The notes below the pieces were generated by a model. It ran no database searches and had not been told where the DNA came from. It saw only the letters and a program-made list of their open reading frames with translations. DNA of 64,000 bases from contig NZ_CP149514.1 in NCBI RefSeq assembly GCF_045291545.1, positions 1,178,001-1,242,000 on the forward strand. The letters run 5' to 3'. Made by a program: the position numbers and the translations under genes. Shown piece after piece: positions 27,379 to 35,767 of the stretch; the first letter of the stretch is position 1; each line of letters starts with the position of its first letter. Source of the DNA: Gallaecimonas sp045291545 (lineage in GTDB: Bacteria; Pseudomonadota; Gammaproteobacteria; Enterobacterales; Gallaecimonadaceae).

Positions 27379-28218
27379 ATGTCTCTGGAACAACAGATCC
27401 GCGAAGAAATGCGTGTGCAAGCGCAGATTGACGTGGCGCAGGAAGTGCGCCGCCGCATTGATTTTATCAAGCGCACCCTCAAAGGTGCTGGCTTGTCGAC
27501 GCTGGTGCTGGGGATCAGTGGTGGTGTGGACTCTTCCACTTGTGGCCGCCTGGCCCAGCTGGCTATTGATGAGCTGAACAGTGAAGCCAGTCAGGATAAG
27601 CGCTACCGCTTTATTGCGGTGCGTCTGCCTTATGGTGAACAGCACGATGAAGACGAAGCGCAACTGGCGTTACGCTTTATTGAGCCAACCCACGTGGTCA
27701 CCGTTAACATCAAAGCCGGTGTCGATGGCCTGTCACAAGCGGCCCATGACGGCCTGGCACCGACAGGGCTGGTACCGGAAGACGATTACCACCGTGATTT
27801 TGTCAAAGGTAATGTCAAAGCCCGTTCGCGGATGATTGCCCAATATGAAATTGCCGGTCTGACGCACGGTCTGGTGCTGGGAACCGATCACAGCGCCGAG
27901 AACATCACCGGCTTTTACACCAAATGGGGCGATGGTGCCTGCGATATGGCACCGCTGTTTGGCTTGTCCAAGCGCCAGGTGCGGGCGCTGGCTGCTCATT
28001 TGGGGGCGCCGCAGGTGCTGGTCAGTAAAACACCGACCGCAGACTTGGAAACCCTCAATCCGCAAAAAGCCGATGAAGCGGCGCTGGGGCTAAGCTACGA
28101 GGAAATTGACGATTTCCTGGAAGGCAAGGCCGTTACTGACGCGGTGCGTGACCGCCTTGTGGAAATTTACCTGCGTACCCAGCACAAACGCCAACCCATT
28201 CCGACCTTGTATGACTGA
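27379..28218 (+). CDS. nadE: NH3-dependent NAD synthetase
   Basis: 279 residues, the short ammonia-dependent form without a glutaminase domain. It amidates deamido-NAD to NAD. The PP-loop SGGVDSS is present, with the conserved RLPYGEQHDEDEA and GTDHSAENITGFYTKWGDG. The ATG at 27379 is preferred over one three codons earlier because AGGA lies 8 bases upstream and E. coli NadE begins alike (M-x-L-x-QQI). Its stop overlaps the next gene by 8 bases. Confidence 0.95.
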   Translation: MSLEQQIREEMRVQAQIDVAQEVRRRIDFIKRTLKGAGLSTLVLGISGGVDSSTCGRLAQLAIDELNSEASQDKRYRFIAVRLPYGEQHDEDEAQLALRFIEPTHVVTVNIKAGVDGLSQAAHDGLAPTGLVPEDDYHRDFVKGNVKARSRMIAQYEIAGLTHGLVLGTDHSAENITGFYTKWGDGACDMAPLFGLSKRQVRALAAHLGAPQVLVSKTPTADLETLNPQKADEAALGLSYEEIDDFLEGKAVTDAVRDRLVEIYLRTQHKRQPIPTLYD

Positions 28219-28510
28219 GTCCACCGGGGCCGCCCGGCCCTGGTTTCTCTATCTTGTTCGTACCCGTCAAGGGCACCTTTACACCGGGATCAGCACCGAT
28301 GTTGCCCGGCGCCTGGCTGAACACCAAGCGGGTAAAGGCGCCAAAGCGCTGCGAGGCAAAGGGCCACTGGCGCTGGCCTACAGCGAAGCGGTAGGCAGCC
28401 ATTCGGCGGCGCTGAAGCGGGAACGGGCAGTCAAAAAACTCAGTAAAACCGCTAAAGAAGCACTGGTTGCCAAGGGGGCGCCAGGCTGCGAGCAGTCTTT
28501 GGCAGACTAA
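28211..28510 (+). CDS. GIY-YIG nuclease-superfamily protein (YhbQ-like)
   Basis: 99 residues forming a lone GIY-YIG domain: FLYLVRT and LYTGIST supply the GIY and YIG-like motifs, followed by the arginine in DVARRLAEHQAGKGAKAL. It resembles YhbQ/UPF0213 proteins, whose role is poorly known. It is translationally coupled to nadE and convergent, with a 4-base overlap, with the nucleotidyltransferase-like gene. Confidence 0.88.
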   Translation: MTESTGAARPWFLYLVRTRQGHLYTGISTDVARRLAEHQAGKGAKALRGKGPLALAYSEAVGSHSAALKRERAVKKLSKTAKEALVAKGAPGCEQSLAD

Positions 28511-29058
28511 AGCCGTACCTGTAATTGTGGCCAGAGGCGTAGCCAGTTTTTCTTCGCGATGCGCGCTTTAAAGGCGGCAAGGCTACTGCGGCGGTTAAAA
28601 GTAATGTGGCCGGCGAAAAGTGAGGCCAAGGAAAAGGCGCTCACTACTGCCAAAGTATCATCTTGCTGTAAGGCAACGCCGATAGCTGTTTCCTGCTCCG
28701 GCCAAAACCCCATGGCCTCCAGAGTATTCTGATAAGGGGCATGGCCATGGCGCAGGTGCATATTGGCCTGATTCTTTACTTGCCAATGGATGCCAGGGTA
28801 ATGCTGCTCTAGCCAGGCGCTGGCAGCCTGCTGACGTTGATTGTTGTAGTCACTTTTATCAAAAAACACCACATCAACATCGTTCAGTGGTGTTTTGGTG
28901 CCATGCAGGTCATCCCATACCAGGTTGCGCACAAAGCCTGCTGCTATCAGAGCATCAGGCAGGTTAAGCTGCCGTACTGCCGTCAGCATGGTCAGACGTT
29001 CAGTATCAGCCTGTAACAGTGCTTGTAAGCGTTGTTGCAGGGGGGGGACCGAGGCCAT
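28507..29058 (-). CDS. Nucleotidyltransferase family protein (DUF925/NTP_transf_6)
   Basis: 183 residues. AAGFVRNLVWDDLHG followed by LNDVDVVFFD is the pattern of the DUF925-type nucleotidyltransferase-like proteins, where the D-x-D pair would bind metal. The substrate is unknown. ATG 29058 is chosen (2 bases after the tusE stop) over a GTG at 29070. It is the last gene of the tusDCBE strand run. Confidence 0.8.
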   Translation of the reverse strand: MASVPPLQQRLQALLQADTERLTMLTAVRQLNLPDALIAAGFVRNLVWDDLHGTKTPLNDVDVVFFDKSDYNNQRQQAASAWLEQHYPGIHWQVKNQANMHLRHGHAPYQNTLEAMGFWPEQETAIGVALQQDDTLAVVSAFSLASLFAGHITFNRRSSLAAFKARIAKKNWLRLWPQLQVRL

Positions 29059-29060
29059 CG

Positions 29061-29378
29061 TTACAGGCACTTGGCCGGTTTGGGCAGGCCGGCAATTTTA
29101 GTGGCCTGTTTGGCCGGGCCGTCGGGGAACAGTTTGAACAGGTAAGCAGAATTGCCTTTATCCGGGCCCAGCTTTTCCTTCATGGCTTTGACCAGCAAGC
29201 GAATGGCAGGGGAGGTCTTGTATTCGTTGTAAAAATCACGCACAAAGTGCACCACTTCCCAGTGGGCTTCGGTCAGCTCAATGCTTTCTTCTGCGGCCAG
29301 CTCTGGCGCCAGCTCCGGGCGCCAGTCTGTGGTATTAAGCAGGTAGCCGCGCTTGTCTCGCTTGATCGTACTTAGCAT
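29061..29378 (-). CDS. tusE: Sulfurtransferase TusE (DsrC family)
   Basis: 105 residues. It accepts persulfide from TusD and passes it to MnmA-bound tRNA. The C-terminal GPAKQATKIAGLPKPAKC carries the conserved penultimate cysteine (C104), and HWEVVHFVRDFY is typical. It follows tusB directly. Confidence 0.95.
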   Translation of the reverse strand: MLSTIKRDKRGYLLNTTDWRPELAPELAAEESIELTEAHWEVVHFVRDFYNEYKTSPAIRLLVKAMKEKLGPDKGNSAYLFKLFPDGPAKQATKIAGLPKPAKCL

Positions 29379-29639
29379 TTACCAGGTCAGAGTGTTGTCA
29401 AAATTCAGGGTTAGCACCACCACTTTCGGCCAGTCGACGGCAGTAACGGTGTTCGGGCAGCGGCTGGCCAAAGCCCGGGCCTTGGCGTCGGTGTGCAACC
29501 AGTAACAGGGCAGCGACGGTAAAGCTTCCAGCGCCTGATAGCAACCGTCGCCTTGAAACAGCACGGCGTCACCCTCGGCAAACAAGCTACAAGCCTGCTG
29601 ATAGCCCTGGCGGTGGCGAATAATGTGTAAGGTACTCAT
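29379..29639 (-). CDS. tusB: Sulfurtransferase complex subunit TusB
   Basis: 86 residues (start MSTLHIIRH), DsrH-like. It is a structural subunit of the TusBCD hexamer in the tRNA 2-thiouridine relay. A 26-codon upstream extension overlapping tusC is rejected. Order tusD-tusC-tusB-tusE is retained. Confidence 0.9.
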   Translation of the reverse strand: MSTLHIIRHRQGYQQACSLFAEGDAVLFQGDGCYQALEALPSLPCYWLHTDAKARALASRCPNTVTAVDWPKVVVLTLNFDNTLTW

Positions 29640-29643
29640 GATC

Positions 29644-30006
29644 TTAAAACCGATAAATGGCGTCCTGCCGGGCCAGCAGTTGCTGGAGGGCGGTGTCGTC
29701 GACCACGGCCACCTCAATGGCCAGATCCGCTGCCGTCAGGCCGCGGGACGAAAGAGCCGAACGCTGTACGTAGAGGTGCTCCACCTCATACAAGCTCAGC
29801 GCTTTAAAGGTAGCAAGATAATCCTTGCTTGCAGCCTGTTCCGGCTGTTGATCTTTTACCAGTTGCCAAACACCGTCGCCAATAAAAAACAAGCTCAACG
29901 GCTGTTCATAGGCAGAGGCGGCCAGCACCGTATCTAACGCTTCACGGCCTTGCTGGTTGGCAAAGGGCAGGGCGCTGAAGATAACGCCAATATGCTTTTC
30001 TACCAT
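29644..30006 (-). CDS. tusC: Sulfurtransferase complex subunit TusC
   Basis: 120 residues of the DsrF/TusC fold (IGVIFSALPFANQQGREALD, then FFIGDGVWQL). It has no catalytic cysteine of its own and forms TusBCD. It overlaps the tusD stop by 7 bases. Confidence 0.93.
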   Translation of the reverse strand: MVEKHIGVIFSALPFANQQGREALDTVLAASAYEQPLSLFFIGDGVWQLVKDQQPEQAASKDYLATFKALSLYEVEHLYVQRSALSSRGLTAADLAIEVAVVDDTALQQLLARQDAIYRF

Positions 30007-30368
30007 TGCACTGTCCTGTCGGCCGTCATGGTGGCATTGACCAGCTCGCCAAGGCCGGCCTGCCGGTACGGTGCCTTCAGGCTGGCTGGTAACTGGTGTT
30101 CTGCTGCCAGTTCGTCATCAAGAATGCCCCGGCGCTCAGCAGCAGCCACACAAACCGCCAGCTCCAGGCCGTGCTCTTGGGCAAAATCACTCCAGTGCTG
30201 GCCCAGGTGCGGCTCGCCCCCCACTAACGGCACCAGCGCATTGGCGGTACTGACGGCATCGGCATAAAAAAACACCGTCGCCAACTGGTGCCCGCCAGCC
30301 ACCACCGCTTTGGCAAACTGCAAGCCAGCATGGGCATCATCGGTGATCAACAGAGTAAAGGTTGCCAT
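30000..30368 (-). CDS. tusD: Sulfurtransferase complex subunit TusD
   Basis: 122 residues, DsrE fold. The sulfur-carrying cysteine is C73 in LAVCVAAAERRGIL. It takes sulfur from TusA and hands it to TusE. It is the first gene of tusDCBE and lies behind the yccA terminator. Confidence 0.94.
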   Translation of the reverse strand: MATFTLLITDDAHAGLQFAKAVVAGGHQLATVFFYADAVSTANALVPLVGGEPHLGQHWSDFAQEHGLELAVCVAAAERRGILDDELAAEHQLPASLKAPYRQAGLGELVNATMTADRTVQW

Positions 30369-30374
30369 TACATC

Positions 30375-30403
30375 AATAAAAAAGGCCCCGACTGGGGCCT
30401 TTT
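30375..30403 (-). terminator. Rho-independent terminator of yccA
   Basis: AAGGCCCC/GGGGCCTT stem with a GACT loop and, on the minus strand, a seven-T tail. It lies between yccA and tusD. Confidence 0.88.
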
Positions 30404-30416
30404 CCTCAGGGTTTGC

Positions 30417-31076
30417 TCAGTCGTCGCTCATGATACCGAGAATGCTCAGCAGGCTCACGAAAATGTTATAGAGGCTAACGAACAACGTCACCGTAGCCAT
30501 GATGTAGTTGCGTTCCCCACCATGAACGATGGCACTGGTCTGGTAGAGAATAATGCCACTGGAGAAGAACACGAACAGGCCAGACATAACCAAGTGGTAC
30601 AGCGGCGCATGGATAAAGAAGGCGCCGAGCATCATCAGCAACAGTACCCAGAAGCCTGCCTGCAGCATGCCGCCCACAAAGGACATGTCTTTACCGGTGA
30701 TCAGCACATAAGCCGACAGTGCAAAGAAAATACCGGCGGTACCGGCAAAGGCCATAAAGACCACATCACCGAGGCCCGCGCCCAGGTACATGCTGAGAAT
30801 TGGCCCCAGGGTGTAGCCCATAAAGCCCGTCAGGGCGAATACCGACAAAATGCCCGCTCCGGAATTGGCGGTTTTCGCGGTCAGGAACAATAGCCCGTAA
30901 AAGCCCACCAAGGTGATGATCGGGCCAGGGTAGGGCCAGCCCATGGCCATGGTGATGTAAGCCATCAGGGCACTGAAAGCCAAGGTCATGCCCAGCAGCC
31001 AGTAGGTATTGCGCAATACCTTATTGACGCCGACCACGCGGCCAGCAGTTTGTGTTCGAGCCTGATATTGCTGCAT
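30417..31076 (-). CDS. yccA: Bax inhibitor-1/YccA family inner-membrane protein
   Basis: 219 residues with seven hydrophobic segments, ending in the YNIFVSLLSILGIMSDD tail typical of YccA. In E. coli YccA binds and restrains the FtsH protease. Nearness to tusE is also seen in E. coli (yccA next to yccK/tusE). Confidence 0.93.
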   Translation of the reverse strand: MQQYQARTQTAGRVVGVNKVLRNTYWLLGMTLAFSALMAYITMAMGWPYPGPIITLVGFYGLLFLTAKTANSGAGILSVFALTGFMGYTLGPILSMYLGAGLGDVVFMAFAGTAGIFFALSAYVLITGKDMSFVGGMLQAGFWVLLLMMLGAFFIHAPLYHLVMSGLFVFFSSGIILYQTSAIVHGGERNYIMATVTLFVSLYNIFVSLLSILGIMSDD

Positions 31077-31191
31077 GGATTGCTCCTGTTATGCGATGCG
31101 AATACGTTTTTGATAGCGAACAGTGTAACAAAGTTCCGGTTCCTGCCTAGCCTCGGTTGGCTGCGATTTAGCCAAACAATTCAAAGGCCTC

Positions 31192-31220
31192 TTTACAGCC
31201 TCAAATCATCTGGCTATAGT
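31192..31220 (+). promoter_or_regulatory. Sigma-70 promoter of tRNA-Ser
   Basis: -35 TTTACA and -10 TATAGT with a 17-base spacer, ending 16 bases before the tRNA-Ser 5' end. Confidence 0.7.
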
Positions 31221-31236
31221 GCTCGCCGTCAACTGC

Positions 31237-31326
31237 GGAGGAGTGGCAGAGCGGTTGAATGCACCGGTCTTGAAAACCGGCGAAGGTGAAAGCCTTCCGT
31301 GAGTTCGAATCTCACCTCCTCCGCCA
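31237..31326 (+). tRNA. tRNA-Ser (UGA)
   Basis: 90 nt with GGAGGAG/CTCCTCC acceptor stem, discriminator G and encoded CCA, an extra-long variable arm, GTTCGAATC T loop, and anticodon TGA at 31271-31273 in a CCGGT/ACCGG stem. The preceding promoter and following terminator make it a single-gene unit. Confidence 0.97.
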
Positions 31327-31336
31327 TTTTTCGAAG

Positions 31337-31359
31337 AACCGCCGGCAGGCGGTTTTTTT
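31337..31359 (+). terminator. Rho-independent terminator of tRNA-Ser
   Basis: AACCGCC/GGCGGTT stem with a GGCA loop then a T-run, 11 bases after the CCA end. Confidence 0.88.
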
Positions 31360-31468
31360 GTGCCCGGGCGACGGCAAGCCCAGCGGCTGGCTATCAATGT
31401 CTTGCCAGCATGGCCGCCTTTGCTTAGATTGGGTGCTCGGCGTTTGTGTAAGCCTGTCAGGGGGCAAA

Positions 31469-32113
31469 GTGATCAAGGTACTGTTGGTCGACGACCATGA
31501 GCTGGTGCGTACCGGTATCCGCCGTATCATCGAAGACAGCAAAGGATTTGCCGTGGTCGGCGAGGCGCAAAACGGCGAAAGTGCCATACGCCTGGCCAAG
31601 GAACTGGCACCTGATGTGGTGCTGATGGACATGAACATGCCGGGTATCGGCGGCCTGGAAGCCACCCGCAAGCTGGCCCGTTTTTGCCCTGACATCAAAG
31701 TCATAGTGCTGACCATTCTGGCCGAAGAGCCGATGCCGCAAAAAGTCATGGAAGCAGGTGCCGCCGGCTTTTTGACCAAAGGCAGCCACCCTGACGAAAT
31801 GCTCAATGCCATTCGTACCGTTTGCACCGGCCAGCGCTACCTGCCTGCCGACATTGCCCAGAAAATGGCGCTGCGGCCATTTAACGGGGAAGACGCCAAC
31901 CCCTTTACCCAGCTGTCTGACCGCGAGCTGCAAATCATGATGATGATCACCCGCGGCGAAAAAGTGCAGACCATCTCAGACAAGCTCAATTTAAGCCCGA
32001 AAACGGTCAATAGTTACCGTTACCGGATGTTCGAAAAACTGGCTATCCAGAACGATGTGGAGCTAACCCACATGGCCATCCGTTACGGCATGCTCGACAC
32101 CAGCAAGCTTTGA
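31469..32113 (+). CDS. uvrY: Two-component response regulator UvrY (GacA/BarA-UvrY)
   Basis: 214 residues. The receiver domain has acidic VDDH, phospho-acceptor D54 in LMDMNMPG and lysine in LTKGS; the C-terminal LuxR-type helix-turn-helix has SDRELQIMMMITRGEKVQTISDKL and LSPKTVNSYRYRM. In relatives it activates csrB-type sRNAs. The GTG at 31469 is the start: AGGGGG lies 4 bases upstream and the protein then begins as UvrY does. The longer frame starts inside tRNA-Ser and is rejected. uvrC follows as in E. coli. Confidence 0.95.
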   Translation: MIKVLLVDDHELVRTGIRRIIEDSKGFAVVGEAQNGESAIRLAKELAPDVVLMDMNMPGIGGLEATRKLARFCPDIKVIVLTILAEEPMPQKVMEAGAAGFLTKGSHPDEMLNAIRTVCTGQRYLPADIAQKMALRPFNGEDANPFTQLSDRELQIMMMITRGEKVQTISDKLNLSPKTVNSYRYRMFEKLAIQNDVELTHMAIRYGMLDTSKL

Positions 32114-32115
32114 GG

Positions 32116-33924
32116 ATGTTTGATCACAAAGCTTTTTTAAAAACCCTGAGCAGCCAGAGCGGCGTTTACCGCATGCTCGACGCTGACGGCACGGTGATTT
32201 ACGTCGGTAAAGCCAAGGATCTGAAAAAGCGCGTTTCCAGCTATTTCTTGCGTGGCCAGCAAAGTGCCAAAACCACCGCTCTGGTGGCCAACATTGCCAA
32301 TATCGAAGTTACCGTCACCAACAGCGAAACCGAAGCGCTGATCCTCGAAAATCACCTTATCAAAGCGCACCGCCCGAAATACAACGTGTTGCTGCGTGAT
32401 GACAAAAGTTACCCCTATATTCTGGTGTCAGGCCACCAGCACCCGCGTATTGCCGTGCATCGCGGCCCCCGCAAGGAAAAAGGCGATTACTTCGGCCCAT
32501 ACCCGTCGGCCGGGGCTGTGCGCGAGGCACTGAAACTGATGCAGCGGCTGTTTCCGGTGCGCCAGTGTGACGACACCGTGTATCGCAACCGTTCCCGGCC
32601 TTGCCTGCAATATCAGTTAAAACGCTGCCTGGCGCCCTGTGTCAAAGGCTACGTAAGTGACGCCGATTACGCTGAACAGGTGCGTTTGGCACGGCTGTTT
32701 TTGGCCGGTAAAAACCAGCAGGTGATCGCGCAACTGGTGGAGCACATGGAAGCGGCCAGCAAAGCGCTGCACTTTGAAGAGGCGGCCCGTTTTCGTGACC
32801 AGATCCAGGCCGTGCGCACTGTGCAGGAACGCCAGTGGGTCAGCGGCAATGCTGAAGAGCTGGACATCATCGCCACAGCCGAACGCCAAGGCGTACTGGT
32901 GATCCAGGTGCTGATCGTGCGTGACAGCAAAGTATTGGGGTCGCGCAGCTATTTCCCGAAACTGCCGCCGGGCACCGACATGAATGAAGCCTTCAGTGCT
33001 TTCTTGCAGCAGTTTTACCTCGGCGGCCTGCACGGCCGTCAGGTGCCGGCAGAAGTGTTACTGGACCGCGCCGTGCCAGAGCGGGAGCTTCTGGCCGAGG
33101 CGGTCAGCAAAGAAGCCGGCCGCAAGGTGACTTTTAAAACCCAGGTGCGGGGCGAGCGCCGCCGCTATCTGGAGCTGGCGGCGAAAAATGCCGAGGCGGC
33201 TCTGGTCGCCAAACTGGCCCATAAAGGTACGCTGGCCGGGCGTTATAAAGCGCTGAAAACCTTTTTGGGGCTGCCAGCAGACATTGAACGCATGGAGTGC
33301 TTTGATATTTCCCACACACAAGGCACCCACACGGTAGCCTCTAACGTGGTATTCGGCCCGGAAGGGCCGGTGAAATCAGACTACCGGCGTTTTAATATCG
33401 AAGGCATTACCCCCGGTGACGATTACGCCGCCATGGCACAGGCCATGGCCCGGCGTTTCAAAACCCCGGACGATACCCAGCCAGACATCCTCTTTATTGA
33501 TGGTGGCAAGGGCCAGCTGAGTCAGGCCGAAGCCCACTTTGAAAACTGGCCGCAACGGCCGCTATTGGTGGGGGTTGCCAAAGGGGTTGACCGCCGCGCT
33601 GGCCAGGAAGTGCTGATCCTCGGTTACAGCCGCAAGGAAATGACGCTACCCCCGGACAGCCCGGCGCTACACCTGGTGCAGCACATTCGTGACGAATCAC
33701 ACCGCTTTGCCATTACCGGCCACCGTGGCCAGCGGGCCAAAGCCGGGCGTACCTCTACGCTGGAGCACATTGAAGGGGTAGGGCCAAAGCGGCGCCAGGC
33801 CCTGCTGAAATTCATGGGCGGACTGCAACAGGTGAAGGCGGCCAGCGTCGATGAATTGGCCCGTGTACCAGGCATAAGTCGTTCATTGGCCGAGAAGATC
33901 CATGCTACACTGCACAGCCATTGA
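32116..33924 (+). CDS. uvrC: Excinuclease ABC subunit C
   Basis: 602 residues. It makes both incisions in nucleotide excision repair. The N-terminal GIY-YIG nuclease has GVYRMLDADGTVIYVGKAKDL; a UVR motif lies near 200-235 (FEEAARFRDQIQAV); the RNase H-like nuclease has ECFDISHTQG and LFIDGGKGQL; tandem helix-hairpin-helix motifs end the protein (IEGVGPKRRQALLKFMGG, VPGISRSLAEKI). ATG 32116 starts 2 bases after the uvrY stop. Confidence 0.96.
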   Translation: MFDHKAFLKTLSSQSGVYRMLDADGTVIYVGKAKDLKKRVSSYFLRGQQSAKTTALVANIANIEVTVTNSETEALILENHLIKAHRPKYNVLLRDDKSYPYILVSGHQHPRIAVHRGPRKEKGDYFGPYPSAGAVREALKLMQRLFPVRQCDDTVYRNRSRPCLQYQLKRCLAPCVKGYVSDADYAEQVRLARLFLAGKNQQVIAQLVEHMEAASKALHFEEAARFRDQIQAVRTVQERQWVSGNAEELDIIATAERQGVLVIQVLIVRDSKVLGSRSYFPKLPPGTDMNEAFSAFLQQFYLGGLHGRQVPAEVLLDRAVPERELLAEAVSKEAGRKVTFKTQVRGERRRYLELAAKNAEAALVAKLAHKGTLAGRYKALKTFLGLPADIERMECFDISHTQGTHTVASNVVFGPEGPVKSDYRRFNIEGITPGDDYAAMAQAMARRFKTPDDTQPDILFIDGGKGQLSQAEAHFENWPQRPLLVGVAKGVDRRAGQEVLILGYSRKEMTLPPDSPALHLVQHIRDESHRFAITGHRGQRAKAGRTSTLEHIEGVGPKRRQALLKFMGGLQQVKAASVDELARVPGISRSLAEKIHATLHSH

Positions 33925-33943
33925 AGGGCCTTCCCGTATTGTT

Positions 33944-34486
33944 ATGACCATCCCGAATTTACTGACGCTGTTCCGGCTGTTGCTGATCCCGATTTTTCTG
34001 GTGCTGTACTATCTGCCGGTGTTCTGGGCCCATTATGCGGCCGCATTTGTATTCTGGCTGGCAGCCATCACTGACTGGTTAGACGGTTACCTGGCCCGAA
34101 AACTCCAGCAAAGTACCCCCTTTGGCGCCTTTTTAGATCCGGTTGCCGACAAGGTAATGGTTACCGCTGCCTTGTTATTGATCACCGAACACTACCAAAG
34201 CCTGTGGGTGACTATTCCGGCGCTGATCATGGTCAGCCGCGAAATTGTCATCTCGGCGCTGCGTGAGTGGATGGCCGAAATTGGCAAGCGCTCAGCCGTG
34301 GCCGTCTCATGGGTGGGTAAAGTGAAAACCACCGCCCAGATGCTGGCACTGATTGGCCTGGTGTCGGGCTGGTATCCCTTTGTTATTCTTGGCTGGCCCT
34401 TGCTGTATATTGCCGTGGTGTTGACTGTTTGGTCGATGGTGACCTACCTGGCCGCCGCCTGGAAAGACTTGCTGGCCAGCAGCTGA
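33944..34486 (+). CDS. pgsA: CDP-diacylglycerol-glycerol-3-phosphate 3-phosphatidyltransferase
   Basis: 180 residues, integral membrane. It makes phosphatidylglycerophosphate. The CDP-alcohol phosphatidyltransferase motif (D-x2-DG-x2-AR-x8-G-x3-D-x3-D) is complete in TDWLDGYLARKLQQ through GAFLDPVADK. It follows uvrC with 19 bases between; a 14-codon upstream extension is rejected. Confidence 0.95.
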   Translation: MTIPNLLTLFRLLLIPIFLVLYYLPVFWAHYAAAFVFWLAAITDWLDGYLARKLQQSTPFGAFLDPVADKVMVTAALLLITEHYQSLWVTIPALIMVSREIVISALREWMAEIGKRSAVAVSWVGKVKTTAQMLALIGLVSGWYPFVILGWPLLYIAVVLTVWSMVTYLAAAWKDLLASS

Positions 34487-34552
34487 CTGGCCAAAACAAC
34501 GGCTGTTTGCTGCTTTTTTGACTAAACGGTCATAAGTGGCTGTTACGGCTTA

Positions 34553-34580
34553 TTGACTCACCCCCGGATGCAGGTAGAAT
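34553..34580 (+). promoter_or_regulatory. Sigma-70 promoter of the tRNA cluster
   Basis: -35 TTGACT, 16-base spacer, -10 TAGAAT, ending 43 bases before tRNA-Gly. A GC-rich stretch follows the -10, as in stringently controlled stable-RNA promoters (inference). Confidence 0.65.
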
Positions 34581-34623
34581 GGCTCGCACTTCTGGGCGCC
34601 AGTGGGTGCAGTGAAGTGATTTT

Positions 34624-34699
<76 letters not shown>

Positions 34700-34740
34700 A
34701 ATTAACGTACGAAGCAGGGCAGTTTAGCCCGGTTTCTTAC

Positions 34741-34814
34741 GGCGCGATGGCAGAATGGCTATGCAGCGGATTGCAAATCCGTGGATCTCGGTTCGACTCC
34801 GGGTCGCGCCTCCA
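34741..34814 (+). tRNA. tRNA-Cys (GCA), copy 1
   Basis: 74 nt, GGCGCGA/TCGCGCC acceptor stem, discriminator T as expected for tRNA-Cys, encoded CCA, anticodon GCA. Confidence 0.97.
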
Positions 34815-34859
34815 TATTACTGGCAAGTAAGCCAGATGGCCTTAGGCCGAACACAAATT

Positions 34860-34933
34860 GGCGCGATGGCAGAATGGCTATGCAGCGGATTGCAAATCCG
34901 TGGATCTCGGTTCGACTCCGGGTCGCGCCTCCA
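34860..34933 (+). tRNA. tRNA-Cys (GCA), copy 2
   Basis: 74 nt, base-for-base identical to the copy 45 bases upstream. The spacers are not alike, so the duplication is limited to the tRNA itself, or the spacers have diverged. Confidence 0.97.
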
Positions 34934-34938
34934 TCTGA

Positions 34939-35025
34939 GCCCGGATGGTGGAATTGGTAGACACAAGGGATTTAAAATCCCTCGGCGTTCGCGCTGTGCG
35001 GGTTCAAGTCCCGCTCCGGGCACCA
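34939..35025 (+). tRNA. tRNA-Leu (UAA)
   Basis: 87 nt with GCCCGGA/TCCGGGC acceptor stem, discriminator A, encoded CCA, long variable arm and anticodon TAA in AGGGA/TCCCT stem. Last gene of the cluster. The accessory region begins within about 1.3 kb of its 3' end, but I found no repeat of its 3' end that would mark an attachment site. Confidence 0.97.
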
Positions 35026-35034
35026 TATATAAGC

Positions 35035-35070
35035 AAAAAAGGCACCTCAAAGGGTGCCTTTTTTGTTTTT
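35035..35070 (+). terminator. Rho-independent terminator of the tRNA cluster
   Basis: A6-GGCACC / GGTGCC-T6 stem with a 6-base loop, ten bases after tRNA-Leu. Confidence 0.9.
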
Positions 35071-35117
35071 ACTATGGCCATAAAGCCCGCTTTTATGGGT
35101 ATTAGCGAGTGTTTTCG

Positions 35118-35738
35118 CTAGTTGCTGGCGTCAAGAAGGTGCTTTAACAGGGCGTTGCCCTTGTCTGTTTGCAGCCACAATAACACCAGCAGATTTATGA
35201 CCACTGTTGCCCAGTAAGTGGTTTTGAAGGCTTTCTTTTGGGATTTGTGCCGCAAGGCGCTTTGTGCCAGCAGGGCGCCGGGCCAGCCACCCACCAGCGC
35301 CATCAGTTGCAAGGTGCGCTCTGGTGTTCGCCAGCGGCCTTTTTGGGCGGCCGACTTATCGATGGCGTAGGCAACAAATGTGACCAGGCTCATCAGTGCG
35401 TAAAGCGCCAGCAGCCAGGCCGGTAGCTTTGCGGCCACAACCAGGCCTGTCAGGCCCGCAAAAAAGCTTGCCAGGAGTACTTTGCTAAAAACGGTGGTGC
35501 GGCCTGGGCGCTTACGGCGTTGTTGGCTATGCGGGGCAAACTGAATGTTTTCTGCCCGGTAGCGGTTTTGGCTGTCGCGGGTCAGTTCATAAAAAATGAC
35601 TTCGCCGTCTGCCGGCCGCCGGGTGCTGTGCTTAAACGCCGAAACGTGAACAAAGGCGCGTGGGCCACCACCATTGGGTTGCACAAAGCCAAAGCCTTTT
35701 TCGTCATGCCACTGTGTTATTTTGCCTTGAAAGCGCAT
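35118..35738 (-). CDS. Cold-shock domain fused to DUF1294 membrane domain
   Basis: 206 residues. The N-terminal 65 residues are a cold-shock OB-fold (GKITQWHDEKGFGFVQPNGG, AFVHVSAF). A basic linker follows, then a DUF1294 membrane part with about four hydrophobic segments and the typical YAIDKSAAQKGRWRTPE and LALVGGWPGAL-like motif. This fusion is known in gammaproteobacteria; its function is not established. A membrane-tethered RNA-binding role is inference. Confidence 0.88.
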   Translation of the reverse strand: MRFQGKITQWHDEKGFGFVQPNGGGPRAFVHVSAFKHSTRRPADGEVIFYELTRDSQNRYRAENIQFAPHSQQRRKRPGRTTVFSKVLLASFFAGLTGLVVAAKLPAWLLALYALMSLVTFVAYAIDKSAAQKGRWRTPERTLQLMALVGGWPGALLAQSALRHKSQKKAFKTTYWATVVINLLVLLWLQTDKGNALLKHLLDASN

Positions 35739-35767
35739 CGTGATCCTTGGCCGCTCAAGCAGCGGGC

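Noticed and set aside
31206..31397. Minus-strand opening across tRNA-Ser
   Set aside because: A well-known false protein produced by translating the antisense of tRNA-Ser.
31286..31468. N-terminal extension of UvrY beginning inside tRNA-Ser
   Set aside because: It crosses the tRNA and its terminator; the GTG at 31469 with AGGGGG matches the UvrY family start.
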